The translations under genes were made by a program, and so were the position numbers. 30,236 nucleotides of DNA, taken from contig JBKJSM010000023.1 of the NCBI GenBank assembly GCA_046594445.1, positions 1 to 30,236 on the forward strand, in the 5' to 3' direction. The stretch comes from Gaiellasilicea sp046594445. GTDB taxonomy: Bacteria; Actinomycetota; Thermoleophilia; Gaiellales; Gaiellaceae. This document shows, one piece after another, positions 6,384-14,394 of the stretch. The notes beneath the pieces are model-generated. The model ran no database searches. It saw only the letters and a list, made by a program, of their open reading frames with translations, and was not told where the DNA came from. Every line of letters starts with the position of its first letter. Positions within the stretch are counted from its first letter, which is position 1.

Positions 6384-8009
6384 ATGGGCTACGAGCGCCG
6401 AAGCGCGGTGGCGATGGGCGTCGCGGTGTTCGTCGCGGGCGCCGTCCTCCTCGGGCTCGAGATCGCCTCGAGTCGCGTGCTCGCCCCGTTTTTCGGCAGC
6501 TCGCTCTACGTCTGGGGCGCGTTGATCGGCGTCGTCCTTGCCGGCCTCTCGGCGGGGTACTGGCTCGGCGGGATGGCGGCCGACCGCGAGCCGACCGCCC
6601 GGCTCTTCGTCTCCGTCCTCGGCGTGGGCGCCCTGCTCGTGCTCACGATCCCGTTCGTGGACGGCTGGGTGCTCGACCGCATCGTCGCCTGGAACCCAGG
6701 CCCGCGCCTGAACCCCCTCGTCGCCACCGTCGCGCTCTTCGGGATCCCGGCCGTCGTCCTAGGCACCGTCTCGCCGATCGCGGTCAAGCTCCGCGCCCGC
6801 TCGCTCGAGCACCTCGGGCGCACCGCCGGACGGCTCTTCGCCGTCTCGACCGCCGGCTCGATCGCCGGCACATTCGCAACGGCGTTCTTCCTGATCCCCG
6901 AGCTCGGCACCGATCAGCTGCTCGCCGCCGCCGCCGTCGTGCTGATGCTCGCCGCCGCGTCCGTGGCGCTTGTCGAGAGCCTGCCCGTGCTCGCCCTCGC
7001 CGCCCTCGTGCTCGCGGGCGGGAGCGTCGGCGCCGTCGTTTCGCTCGCGCCCGAGAAGGGCGGCCGGGTCGCCGCCTCGCAGCTCCAGAACTGGTCGCCG
7101 GTCTACCGGCAACAGCGCGCGGCCGACCGGCAGGGCGACCCCGCCACGGACCAGGGGGGCTACGACGTCCTCTACGCGAAGGACAGCCAGTACCACCGGA
7201 TCGCCGTGGTCGAGGACACGACCACCCGCTACCTCCGCTTTGACAGCTCCTTCCAGAGCGCGATGTTCCTCGGCAAGCCGTTCGAGACCCGGTTCGAGTA
7301 CACCGACTACCTCCAGCTCGCGCTCGCCTACAACCGCGGCGCCCGGCGCATCCTCTTCATCGGCCTCGGTGGCGGCTCCGCGCCGAAGCGGATGTGGCGC
7401 GACTTTCCGGGGCTGAAGCTCGACGTCGTCGAGCTCGACCCGGCCGTCGTCGACGTCGCCTACGAGTACTTCGCCCTCCCGCGCGACCCGCGGCTGACGG
7501 TGAAAGTGGAAGACGGGCGCCGCTTCCTGACCCAGAACGAGGGCCCCTGGGACGCGATCCTGATCGACGCCTTCTACTCCGACTCGATCCCCTTTCACCT
7601 CGCCACGTACGAGTTCCTCGACCTCGCGCGCTCGCGGCTCGCTCCCGGCGGCGTGATCGCGACCAACGTGATCGGCGCCACTGCCGGCGAGCAGTCGCGG
7701 CTGCTCCGCTCGATGCTCCGCACCTACCGGACCGTGTTCCCGACTGTGGCCGTCCACCCCGTCGGAGGCCCGGATGACGACGACCGTGCCACCGTGCGGA
7801 ACGTGATCTTCGTCGCCTCCTCGGGCGCGGCCCCCTCCAAGGAGTTCCTCGCCGAGCAGTGGCGGGCCGTGCGGCAGGACGCGCCCGGCGCGCCGGATCT
7901 CGCCCGGCCGATCGCCGACCGGATCGACGAGCCGATCCCGACCTCGGACGTGCCGGTCCTGACCGACGACTACGCGCCGACCGACGCGCTCCTGCTCCTC
8001 TTCGACTAG
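6384..8009 (+). CDS. Membrane-anchored spermidine synthase-like (fused MFS/PABS) protein
   Basis: 541 residues. The N-terminal half is a set of hydrophobic helices (about residues 5-215) beginning with the typical FVAGAVLLGLEIASSRVLAPFFG...SLYVWGALIGVVLAGLSAGYWLGG. The C-terminal half is a Rossmann methyltransferase-like PABS domain: FIGLGGGSAPKR (about residue 325), DVVELDPAVVDVA (SAM-ribose-binding acid) and VEDGRRFL. At the aminopropyltransferase active site the sequence reads LIDAFYSDSIPFHLAT, where classical SpeE has an Asp-Asp-Ser/Thr-Asp-Pro loop. Polyamine synthesis is therefore doubtful, and many proteins of this fused type have no assigned reaction. No speD is visible. It may be cotranscribed with the glycosyltransferase (10-nt gap), and it ends directly against the convergent phosphofructokinase stop. 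Confidence 0.85.
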   Translation: MGYERRSAVAMGVAVFVAGAVLLGLEIASSRVLAPFFGSSLYVWGALIGVVLAGLSAGYWLGGMAADREPTARLFVSVLGVGALLVLTIPFVDGWVLDRIVAWNPGPRLNPLVATVALFGIPAVVLGTVSPIAVKLRARSLEHLGRTAGRLFAVSTAGSIAGTFATAFFLIPELGTDQLLAAAAVVLMLAAASVALVESLPVLALAALVLAGGSVGAVVSLAPEKGGRVAASQLQNWSPVYRQQRAADRQGDPATDQGGYDVLYAKDSQYHRIAVVEDTTTRYLRFDSSFQSAMFLGKPFETRFEYTDYLQLALAYNRGARRILFIGLGGGSAPKRMWRDFPGLKLDVVELDPAVVDVAYEYFALPRDPRLTVKVEDGRRFLTQNEGPWDAILIDAFYSDSIPFHLATYEFLDLARSRLAPGGVIATNVIGATAGEQSRLLRSMLRTYRTVFPTVAVHPVGGPDDDDRATVRNVIFVASSGAAPSKEFLAEQWRAVRQDAPGAPDLARPIADRIDEPIPTSDVPVLTDDYAPTDALLLLFD

Positions 8010-9059
<1,050 letters not shown>

Positions 9060-9067
9060 CGGGCGCC

Positions 9068-9073
9068 AGTCTA
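9068..9073 (-). promoter_or_regulatory. -10 box of the phosphofructokinase gene
   Basis: Reads TAGACT on the minus strand, 8 nt before the ATG. No ribosome binding site is visible. Confidence 0.5.
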
Positions 9074-9080
9074 GGCAAGG

Positions 9081-9112
9081 CGCGGGCGGGATCCGGCCGG
9101 AACCCGCCCGCG
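9081..9112 (-). terminator. Strong GC hairpin between Cys-rich peptide and phosphofructokinase
   Basis: CGCGGGCGGG (9081-9090) pairs perfectly with CCCGCCCGCG (9103-9112). The enclosed bases contain the palindrome TCCGGCCGGA, so the stem can extend to about 15 bp with one mismatch. It starts 10 nt after the peptide's stop codon and just upstream of the phosphofructokinase -10 box. There is no U-tract, so it may act as a Rho-type or attenuating hairpin that insulates the two genes. Confidence 0.55.
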
Positions 9113-9122
9113 AGCAGTGGCC

Positions 9123-9179
9123 TCAGCAGCAGTCGTCGTCGCCGCAGCACTCGCTGCAACAGCCTGGCTCGTCGTTCAT
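9123..9179 (-). CDS. 18-residue Cys-rich peptide divergent from arsR
   Basis: Encodes MNDEPGCCSECCGDDDCC: six Cys in three CC pairs, five acidic residues and no hydrophobic core. AAAGGAGGG lies 4 nt upstream of the ATG, the strongest ribosome binding site in the window. A second in-frame ATG at 9194 would give 23 residues starting MKGGT; it sits inside the operator arm exactly where the arsR ATG sits in the opposite arm. The composition suggests a soft-metal or metalloid ligand, like a minimal metallothionein. Alternatively it is a regulatory leader whose translation senses cysteine. The shared operator implies control by the adjacent ArsR. I do not recognise a family, and expression is unproven. 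Confidence 0.6.
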   Translation of the reverse strand: MNDEPGCCSECCGDDDCC

Positions 9180-9191
9180 CGTCCCTCCTTT

Positions 9192-9244
9192 CATCGACGT
9201 TCTTCGATGGATAGATCCGGATGATACATTGAAGAACGTCGATG
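9192..9244. promoter_or_regulatory. Duplicated mirror-image operator between the Cys-rich peptide and arsR
   Basis: Two 18-bp arms, CATCGACGTTCTTCGATG (9192-9209) and CATTGAAGAACGTCGATG (9227-9244), are inverted copies with one mismatch. Each arm is itself a dyad of the form CATCGA-N6-TCGATG. The 17-nt core between them holds promoter-like elements (TGATACATT running toward arsR). The right arm includes the arsR start codon and the left arm includes an alternative start of the peptide. This fits autoregulation by an ArsR/SmtB dimer at two sites, repressing both directions. Confidence 0.7.
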
Positions 9245-9565
9245 CAAGAGCTGACCGTGATCCAGCCGATCTGCTGCGGCCCCGACACCCCGGTGCTCGA
9301 GGACGGCGCCGCGCGGACTGCCGCCGCCGCCTTCAAGGCGCTCGCCGATCCGACTCGCGTTGCGATCGTCAACCGCCTCGCCGGCGCGGACGAGGTCTGC
9401 GTCTGCGACCTGACCGCCGCCTTCGAGCTCTCGCAGCCGACCGTCTCGCACCACCTCAAGGTCCTCCGCGCTGCCGGCCTCGTCGAGGCAGAGCGCCGCG
9501 GCCGCTGGGCGTTCTACCGGCTGCGCGGCGAGGTTGTCGCCCAGCTTCGCGCCGCCCTCGGTTAG
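9242..9565 (+). CDS. arsR: ArsR/SmtB-family metalloid-responsive repressor
   Basis: 107 residues. A winged helix-turn-helix core is visible: AFKALADPTRVAIVNRLAG, then VCVCDLTAAFELSQPTVSHHLKVLRAAGLV (recognition helix about 66-80) and the wing RRGRWAFYRL. Possible metalloid ligands are C11-C12 (PICCGP) and C53/C55 (VCVCDL). An N-terminal Cys pair plus a Cys ahead of the DNA-binding helix is the arrangement described for Corynebacterium glutamicum ArsR1 (C15, C16, C55), so As(III)/Sb(III) sensing is likely. The ATG lies within the right operator arm and lacks a ribosome binding site. No arsenite efflux pump, arsenate reductase or arsenite methyltransferase is adjacent, so the divergent Cys-rich peptide may be its main local target. 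Confidence 0.88.
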   Translation: MQELTVIQPICCGPDTPVLEDGAARTAAAAFKALADPTRVAIVNRLAGADEVCVCDLTAAFELSQPTVSHHLKVLRAAGLVEAERRGRWAFYRLRGEVVAQLRAALG

Positions 9566-9590
9566 CGCGCCGCTGGTGCCGAATCGCCAG

Positions 9591-9674
9591 TGCCGAAGGT
9601 GGGAATCGAACCCACACTCCCCGAGGGGAACCGGATTTTGAGTCCGGCGCGTCTGCCAGTTCCGCCACTTCGGC
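9591..9674 (-). tRNA. tRNA-Leu (anticodon CAA)
   Basis: On the minus strand the acceptor GCCGAAG pairs with CTTCGGC, followed by discriminator A. The anticodon stem is CCGGA/TCCGG with loop CTCAAAA, giving anticodon CAA, which reads UUG. A long variable arm (CCCCTCGGGG hairpin) and the T-arm GTGGGTTCGATTCCCAC mark a class II tRNA. CCA is not encoded. It ends 26 nt beyond the convergent arsR stop. Confidence 0.95.
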
Positions 9675-9715
9675 CCGCTGCGATCGTAGACCGTGGGACC
9701 GCGGAGGGAGGGACT

Positions 9716-9734
9716 TTGTGTTTCCGAAACACAA
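9716..9734. repeat. 19-nt palindrome related to the element at 5700
   Basis: TTGTGTTTC-C-GAAACACAA is a perfect 9-bp inverted repeat around one base. It and the bases after it share AACACAAGCTCGC with the left end of the element in the glycosyltransferase gene. A second hairpin, GTTCGG-CTG-CCGAAC, follows at 9747-9761. It lies between tRNA-Leu and the -35 box of the binding-protein gene and may be half of a similar element or a solo end. Confidence 0.5.
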
Positions 9735-9765
9735 GCTCGCCCCGCCGTTCGGCTGCCGAACCCGC

Positions 9766-9795
9766 TTGACCGCCATCCTCCGAGGCACGGATACT
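9766..9795 (+). promoter_or_regulatory. Sigma-70-type promoter of the ABC transporter operon
   Basis: TTGACC (9766-9771) and GATACT (9790-9795) are separated by 18 nt, the best -35/-10 pair in the window. It leaves a leader of about 75 nt before TTG 9877. This contrasts with the short or absent leaders of most neighbours. Confidence 0.65.
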
Positions 9796-9876
9796 TGCGC
9801 TTCCACCCTGGAGAGGCCTTGGCGTCGGCGTCGAGAACTCCATCGGGATCTGTCATTCAGGCACGGAGGAGGAACG

Positions 9877-11262
9877 TTGAGGAAACTCAGAAGGAGCGGT
9901 TTTTACAGCCTGCTGGCTCTCGCGATTGCGGCGCTCGCGCTTATGGCGGCGGGGTGCGGCGGTAGCGACAACAGCAGCAGCGACGGCTCGACGACCGAGG
10001 CGTCCGGTGGCGGCGGTGGGAACGTCGAGGCGCTGCCGTCGAGCTCGTGCACCGCGATCGAGTACAAGGGCGAAGGCGACCCCGACGTGCTGATCGCGTC
10101 CGACTTCCCGCTTCAGGGCTCGTCGCGGACGCAGACCATCCAGATCGTCGAGGCGATCCGCTACCTGCTCGAGCAGTCCAATTACAAGGCGGGCGACCAC
10201 AACGTCGCGTACCAGTCGTGTGACGACGCAACCGCCCAGGCCGGCAAGTGGGACTCGGGCAAGTGCTCCACGAACGCCCAGGCCTATGCGGCCAACGAGA
10301 GCGTCGTCGGCGTGATCGGGACGTTCAACTCGGGCTGTGCGGCGATCGAGATCCCGGTCCTGAACCAGGCTCCGGGTGGCGGTGTGGCAATCCTCTCGCC
10401 CGCCAACACCTACGTCTGCCTCACCGAGGGCGGCCCGGGCTGCGACGCGACCGAGCCGGACAAGTACTACCCGGCCGGCACGCGCAACTACGCCCGTGTC
10501 GTCGCCCATGACGCCTACCAGGGTGCCGCGCTCGCGGAGTTCGCCCAGGAGCAGGGCGTCAAGAGCATGTACATCCTGAACGACAAGGAGGCCTACGGCC
10601 TTGGCGTCGCGACCAACGTCAAGAACGCCCTCGCGGCGGTCGGGATCAAGGTCGCCGGCTTCGAAGCCTGGGATCCGAAGGCGTCGAGCTACGAGGCGCT
10701 CTTCCGTAAGATCGGCCAGACCGACGCGGATGCCGTCTTCCTGGGTGGCCTGATCGACGAGAACGGCGCTCAGGTGATCAAGGACAAGGTCTCCGTGCTC
10801 GGCCCGAACGACGGCAAGGTCAAGCTGTTCGTGCCGGACGGGTTCACGACGCAGCAGACGATCGACGAGGCCCCGGAGGCCACGCCCGGCATGTTCATGA
10901 GCGTCGCCGGCGTGCCGATCGACCAGTTCGAGGGCAAGGGCGCCGAGTTCGCGGAGGCGTTCAAGCCGCGCCTCGGCGGCAAGGCGATCGACCCGTACGC
11001 CATCTACGGCGTGCAGGCGGCTCAGGTCATGCTCGACGCGATCGCTGCGTCGGACGGCACCCGGGCCGACGTGATCAAGCAGATGTTCGCGGTGAAGGTC
11101 ACCGACGGCTACCTCGGTAGCTTCGGGATCAACGAGGCCGGGGATCCGAGCGGCGCCGAGGGTGCCGTGGTCGGGTTCACGATCTACAAGGCGACCGACA
11201 AGCTCGAGACCGTGAAGACGATCTCTCCGAAGCCGGAGAACGTCGATGCGGCACGGGGCTAG
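9877..11262 (+). CDS. Branched-chain amino acid-type ABC transporter substrate-binding lipoprotein
   Basis: 461 residues from TTG 9877, chosen because GGAGGAGGA sits just upstream and the following codons give a lipoprotein signal (MRKLRRSGF, hydrophobic stretch, LMAAGC with lipidated C27). The open frame continues far upstream but without protein-like content. After a Ser/Gly linker the mature protein follows the periplasmic-binding type 1 fold of LivJ/HAAT receptors: DVLIASDFPLQGSSR, VGVIGTFNSGCAAIEIPVLNQ, YARVVAHDAYQGAALAEFA, DAVFLGGLIDENGAQVIK and IYGVQAAQVMLDAIAASDG. It would capture substrate outside the membrane for the LivHMGF genes downstream. Ligand specificity (branched-chain amino acid, amide or other) is not readable. 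Confidence 0.92.
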   Translation: MRKLRRSGFYSLLALAIAALALMAAGCGGSDNSSSDGSTTEASGGGGGNVEALPSSSCTAIEYKGEGDPDVLIASDFPLQGSSRTQTIQIVEAIRYLLEQSNYKAGDHNVAYQSCDDATAQAGKWDSGKCSTNAQAYAANESVVGVIGTFNSGCAAIEIPVLNQAPGGGVAILSPANTYVCLTEGGPGCDATEPDKYYPAGTRNYARVVAHDAYQGAALAEFAQEQGVKSMYILNDKEAYGLGVATNVKNALAAVGIKVAGFEAWDPKASSYEALFRKIGQTDADAVFLGGLIDENGAQVIKDKVSVLGPNDGKVKLFVPDGFTTQQTIDEAPEATPGMFMSVAGVPIDQFEGKGAEFAEAFKPRLGGKAIDPYAIYGVQAAQVMLDAIAASDGTRADVIKQMFAVKVTDGYLGSFGINEAGDPSGAEGAVVGFTIYKATDKLETVKTISPKPENVDAARG

Positions 11263-11282
11263 TCGCAGCTCATAGCCGAACA

Positions 11283-11312
11283 GTCGGGGGAGGGCTATCG
11301 CCCTCCCCCGAC
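11283..11312 (+). terminator. Intercistronic terminator-like hairpin after the binding protein
   Basis: GTCGGGGGAGGGC (11283-11295) pairs perfectly over 13 bp with GCCCTCCCCCGAC (11300-11312) around the loop TATC, followed by TTCGTTTAAGTT. It sits 20 nt after the stop and 21 nt before the permease ATG. Such a hairpin can stop part of the transcription, or protect the 5' mRNA, so that binding protein exceeds permease. Confidence 0.8.
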
Positions 11313-11333
11313 TTCGTTTAAGTTCTTCCCCTC

Positions 11334-12386
11334 ATGGCGGCACCTGCACAACTGACGCGGTCGCTCGACCGGGTGGTCAAGTCCGGCCTGACGGCGATCT
11401 TCGGCTGGGCGCTGCTCGCGCTCGTCGGGGTCTGGCTCGTCGGCAACCTCGTCCAGGATCCGGCCGAGTTCGTCCAGGTCGGCCTGATCGGTCTGACGAA
11501 CGGGCTCATCTTCGGCCTCGTCGCGCTGGGCTACACGCTCGTCTACGGGATCCTGCAACTGATCAATTTCGCGCACGGTGACGTCTTCGCGCTCTCAGGG
11601 CTCGTCGCCAGCACCGTCATCATCTCCGTGCTCGGTCTGACGAAGGACGCGAGCGTGCTTGCGATCGTCGGCGGGATGCTGCTGACCCTCGTCGTGATCA
11701 TGGCGATGTTCGCGGCGATCAACGCCGGGATCGAGCTCGTCGCCTACCGGCGGCTGCGCTCGGCTCCACGACTCGCTGCGCTGATCACAGCCGTGGGGAT
11801 GTCCTTCATCGTTCAAAACGTGTCGCTTGCGATCTACGACGTCAACTACCGATCCGTGCCGAACTTCATCCCTCGCTCCGAAGCCTTCGCGGTAGGAAGC
11901 ATCAGCGTCTCCTGGAACAAGCTCGCGATCGTCGTGATCACGCTGCCGGTGCTCGCGCTCCTGACCTGGTTCGTCCAGTCGACGAAGCAGGGCAAGGCGA
12001 TGCGCGCCGTCGCCCAGGACCGGGAGGCGTCCGCGATGATGGGCATCGACGTCAACCGGACGATCTCGGTCACGTTCGCGATCGCCGGCGCGCTGGCCGG
12101 CTCCGCCGCGATTGTCTACCTGCTCCAGTTCAACATGCGCTACGACACGGGCTTCGAGCTCGGGCTGATCGCCTTCACGGCGGCCGTCCTCGGCGGGATC
12201 GGCAACCTGTGCGGCGCCGTGCTCGGCGCGCTCGTGATCGGCTTCGTCCAGGCGTTCAACGAGGGGCTGACCTGGTACACGCCCGGAAGCGACTGGACCC
12301 GCTCGATCGTGTTCGGGATCCTGATCGCAATCCTCGTCTTCCGGCCCGAAGGGCTGCTCGGCGAGCGCACGCCGGAGGGTGCCTGA
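11334..12386 (+). CDS. livH: Branched-chain amino acid ABC transporter permease LivH
   Basis: 350 residues, an integral membrane subunit. After a soluble start of about 20 residues come multiple hydrophobic helices. The LivH hallmark FGLVALGYTLVYGILQLINFAHGDVFALSG is at about residues 60-90. QSTKQGKAMRAVAQDREASAMMGIDVNRTISVTFAIAGALAG carries the cytoplasmic coupling loop, and AVLGGIGNLCGAVLGALVIGF lies near the end. No ribosome binding site precedes ATG 11334. TAAGTT lies 9 nt before it, just past the terminator-like hairpin, so an extra weak promoter is possible. The TGA stop overlaps the livM start codon by one base. Confidence 0.93.
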   Translation: MAAPAQLTRSLDRVVKSGLTAIFGWALLALVGVWLVGNLVQDPAEFVQVGLIGLTNGLIFGLVALGYTLVYGILQLINFAHGDVFALSGLVASTVIISVLGLTKDASVLAIVGGMLLTLVVIMAMFAAINAGIELVAYRRLRSAPRLAALITAVGMSFIVQNVSLAIYDVNYRSVPNFIPRSEAFAVGSISVSWNKLAIVVITLPVLALLTWFVQSTKQGKAMRAVAQDREASAMMGIDVNRTISVTFAIAGALAGSAAIVYLLQFNMRYDTGFELGLIAFTAAVLGGIGNLCGAVLGALVIGFVQAFNEGLTWYTPGSDWTRSIVFGILIAILVFRPEGLLGERTPEGA

Positions 12387-13609
12387 TGGTCGAGCGGCTG
12401 CGCAGCGTGGACCTGGACCGGAAGCAGCTGAAGCGATTCGGACTGCCCCTCCTGATCATCGTGCTCGCCTACTTCTACCCGAGCTATGTCGAGTCGCTGC
12501 GCGACCTGCCGGCGATCGGAGACTTCGTCCCGGCACTCGGCTCGATGGTGATCATGATCGTCTTCACGATGATGGCCGTCGGCCTGAACATCGTCGTCGG
12601 CTACGCGGGCCTGCTCGACCTCGGCTACGTCGCCTTCTATGCGGCGGGCGCGTACATGGCGGCATGGTTTGCCTCGCAGCAGTTCGACCAGTGGACGTTC
12701 CACTTCGGCTCGGTCGGGATCGCGAAGACCGTTCCCGGCATCCATCTCTCGCTCTGGCTCGTCCTGCTGATGGCCGGCCTCTTCACGATGATCGTCGGGA
12801 TCCTGATCGGCCTGCCGACGCTGCGCCTCCGCGGCGACTACCTCGCGATCGTGACGCTCGGCTTCGGCGAGATCATTCCGCAGTTCGTTCGCAACGGCGA
12901 CAACCTCTTCGGCTTCGACCTGACGCACGGCACCTTCGGGATCAGCCCGATCGACTCACCCGGCTTCGGGTCGTTGAACTTCGGCGTGCTGCCCGAGAGC
13001 TACCAGCAGTCGTTCGACCGGGCCAAGCTCTTCTACATCACCGCGCTGATTCTCCTCCTGATCACGGTCTTCTGCTCCGTGCGGCTGCGCGACTCTCGGC
13101 TCGGCCGCGCCTGGATCGCGATCCGCGAGGACGAGACCGCGGCGGCGGCGATGGGCGTACCGCTGATGCGCACGAAGACCTGGTCGTACGCGCTCGGCGC
13201 CTTCTTCGGCGGGGTGGCCGGAGCGTTCTATGCCAGCTTCAAGAGCGGTGCGTTTCCGGCGGATTTCTACTTCAACATCTCCGTCTTCCTGCTCTGTATG
13301 GTCATCCTCGGCGGGATGGGCAGCGTCTGGGGGGCGCTGCTCGGTGGGATGATCCTCGGCTACCTGAACGTCGAGGGCCTGGCGACGATCGGGTCGAAGT
13401 TCAACGAGGTCGGGGTCAACTTCGACCCGACCAAGTACCAGTTTGGGATCTACGGGGCGATCATCGTGCTGATGATGCTGTTCCGGCCCGCGGGCCTGAT
13501 CACCGAGCGCCGGCACAAGCAGGAGCTCGAGGAGGGAACGGCGGACACACCGCTCTACGACGTCACGCACGAGGGCTCCGACACAGACCGCGAGCCCCGA
13601 AATGACTGA
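12386..13609 (+). CDS. livM: Branched-chain amino acid ABC transporter permease LivM
   Basis: 407 residues from ATG 12386, which shares its A with the livH TGA. This start was preferred over an upstream extension into livH. LivM hallmarks are MMAVGLNIVVGYAGLLDLGYVAFYAAGAYMAAW, GLPTLRLRGDYLAIVTLGFGEI and SRLGRAWIAIREDETAAAAMGVPLMRTK (the ATPase-contacting loop), then GAFFGGVAGAFYASFKSG and GGMGSVWGALLGGMILGYL. An insertion after the GEI block (NLFGFDLTHGTFGISPIDSPGFG) is normal for LivM. The C-terminus has a soluble acidic tail of about 35 residues (about 373-407). Pairs with LivH to form the membrane channel. Confidence 0.93.
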   Translation: MVERLRSVDLDRKQLKRFGLPLLIIVLAYFYPSYVESLRDLPAIGDFVPALGSMVIMIVFTMMAVGLNIVVGYAGLLDLGYVAFYAAGAYMAAWFASQQFDQWTFHFGSVGIAKTVPGIHLSLWLVLLMAGLFTMIVGILIGLPTLRLRGDYLAIVTLGFGEIIPQFVRNGDNLFGFDLTHGTFGISPIDSPGFGSLNFGVLPESYQQSFDRAKLFYITALILLLITVFCSVRLRDSRLGRAWIAIREDETAAAAMGVPLMRTKTWSYALGAFFGGVAGAFYASFKSGAFPADFYFNISVFLLCMVILGGMGSVWGALLGGMILGYLNVEGLATIGSKFNEVGVNFDPTKYQFGIYGAIIVLMMLFRPAGLITERRHKQELEEGTADTPLYDVTHEGSDTDREPRND

Positions 13610-13614
13610 ACAGC

Positions 13615-14394
13615 ATGGCTGACCTCCTGCATGCAGTCAACGTCCGCAAGGAGTTCGGCGGGCTGATCGCCGTCAACGACATCGACTTCTCGATCCCGAC
13701 CGGCTCGATCGTCAGCCTGATCGGCCCGAACGGCGCCGGCAAGACGACCTTCTTCAACATGCTGACGGGCGTCTACAAGCCGACCGCCGGCCGGATCGAG
13801 TTCGCCGGCCGCGACGTCACCGGCAAGCCGCCGCACGCGATCACCGAGCTCGGGATCGGACGCACGTTCCAGAACATCCGGCTCTTCCAGCACATGACCG
13901 CGCTCGAGAACGTGCTCGTCGGCATGCACTGCCGGCTGAAGGGCGGCATCATCCGCTCGATCATCCGGACGCCCGGGATCCGCCGCGAGGAAGCCAAGGC
14001 CCGCGAGCGCGCCCGCGAGCTGCTCGCCTTCGCCAGCCTGCGCGGTCGCGACGACCAGCTCGCCAGGAACCTCCCGTACGGCGACCAGCGCCGGCTCGAG
14101 GTGGCGCGTGCGCTCGCGACCGAGCCGAAGCTGGTGCTGCTCGACGAGCCCACGGCCGGGATGAACCCGCAGGAAACCGCTGACTTCACCTCGTTCGTCT
14201 CTCGGCTCAAGAACGAGGAGGGGCTGACGATCCTGATGATCGAGCACGACATGAAGGTCGTGATGGGGATCTCCGACCGCGTGACCGTGCTCGACTACGG
14301 CGAGAAGATCGCGGAGGGGACGCCTCAAGAGGTGCAGCGCGACGACCGGGTGATCGAGGCGTACCTGGGCAAGGGGGCGACGAAGCATGAGTGA
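13615..14394 (+). CDS. livG: Branched-chain amino acid ABC transporter ATP-binding protein LivG
   Basis: 259 residues. Walker A is GPNGAGKTT (about 37-45). The Q-loop region is GIGRTFQNIRLFQHMTALENVLVGMH, a LivG signature. The family's altered signature motif reads NLPYGDQRRLEVARAL in place of LSGGQ, and Walker B is LVLLDEPTAGMNP. The H-loop is MIEHDMKVVMGISDRVTVLDYG. Starts 5 nt after the livM stop and overlaps livF by 8 nt. One of two ATPases driving the transporter. Confidence 0.94.
   Translation: MADLLHAVNVRKEFGGLIAVNDIDFSIPTGSIVSLIGPNGAGKTTFFNMLTGVYKPTAGRIEFAGRDVTGKPPHAITELGIGRTFQNIRLFQHMTALENVLVGMHCRLKGGIIRSIIRTPGIRREEAKARERARELLAFASLRGRDDQLARNLPYGDQRRLEVARALATEPKLVLLDEPTAGMNPQETADFTSFVSRLKNEEGLTILMIEHDMKVVMGISDRVTVLDYGEKIAEGTPQEVQRDDRVIEAYLGKGATKHE

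Noticed and set aside
9060..9125. TGA of the Cys-rich peptide as a selenocysteine codon, or read-through into phosphofructokinase
   Set aside because: The TGA follows two Cys codons, a hairpin starts 10 nt downstream and the frame stays open for 21 codons into the phosphofructokinase ATG. However, the phosphofructokinase has its own -10 box and a normal N-terminus, and no selenoprotein machinery is visible. In GC-rich DNA an open in-frame gap of this size is not surprising.
9566..9876. Protein-coding gene in the arsR to binding-protein gap
   Set aside because: The gap is explained by tRNA-Leu, a palindrome, a promoter and a leader. Open frames there read through the tRNA.
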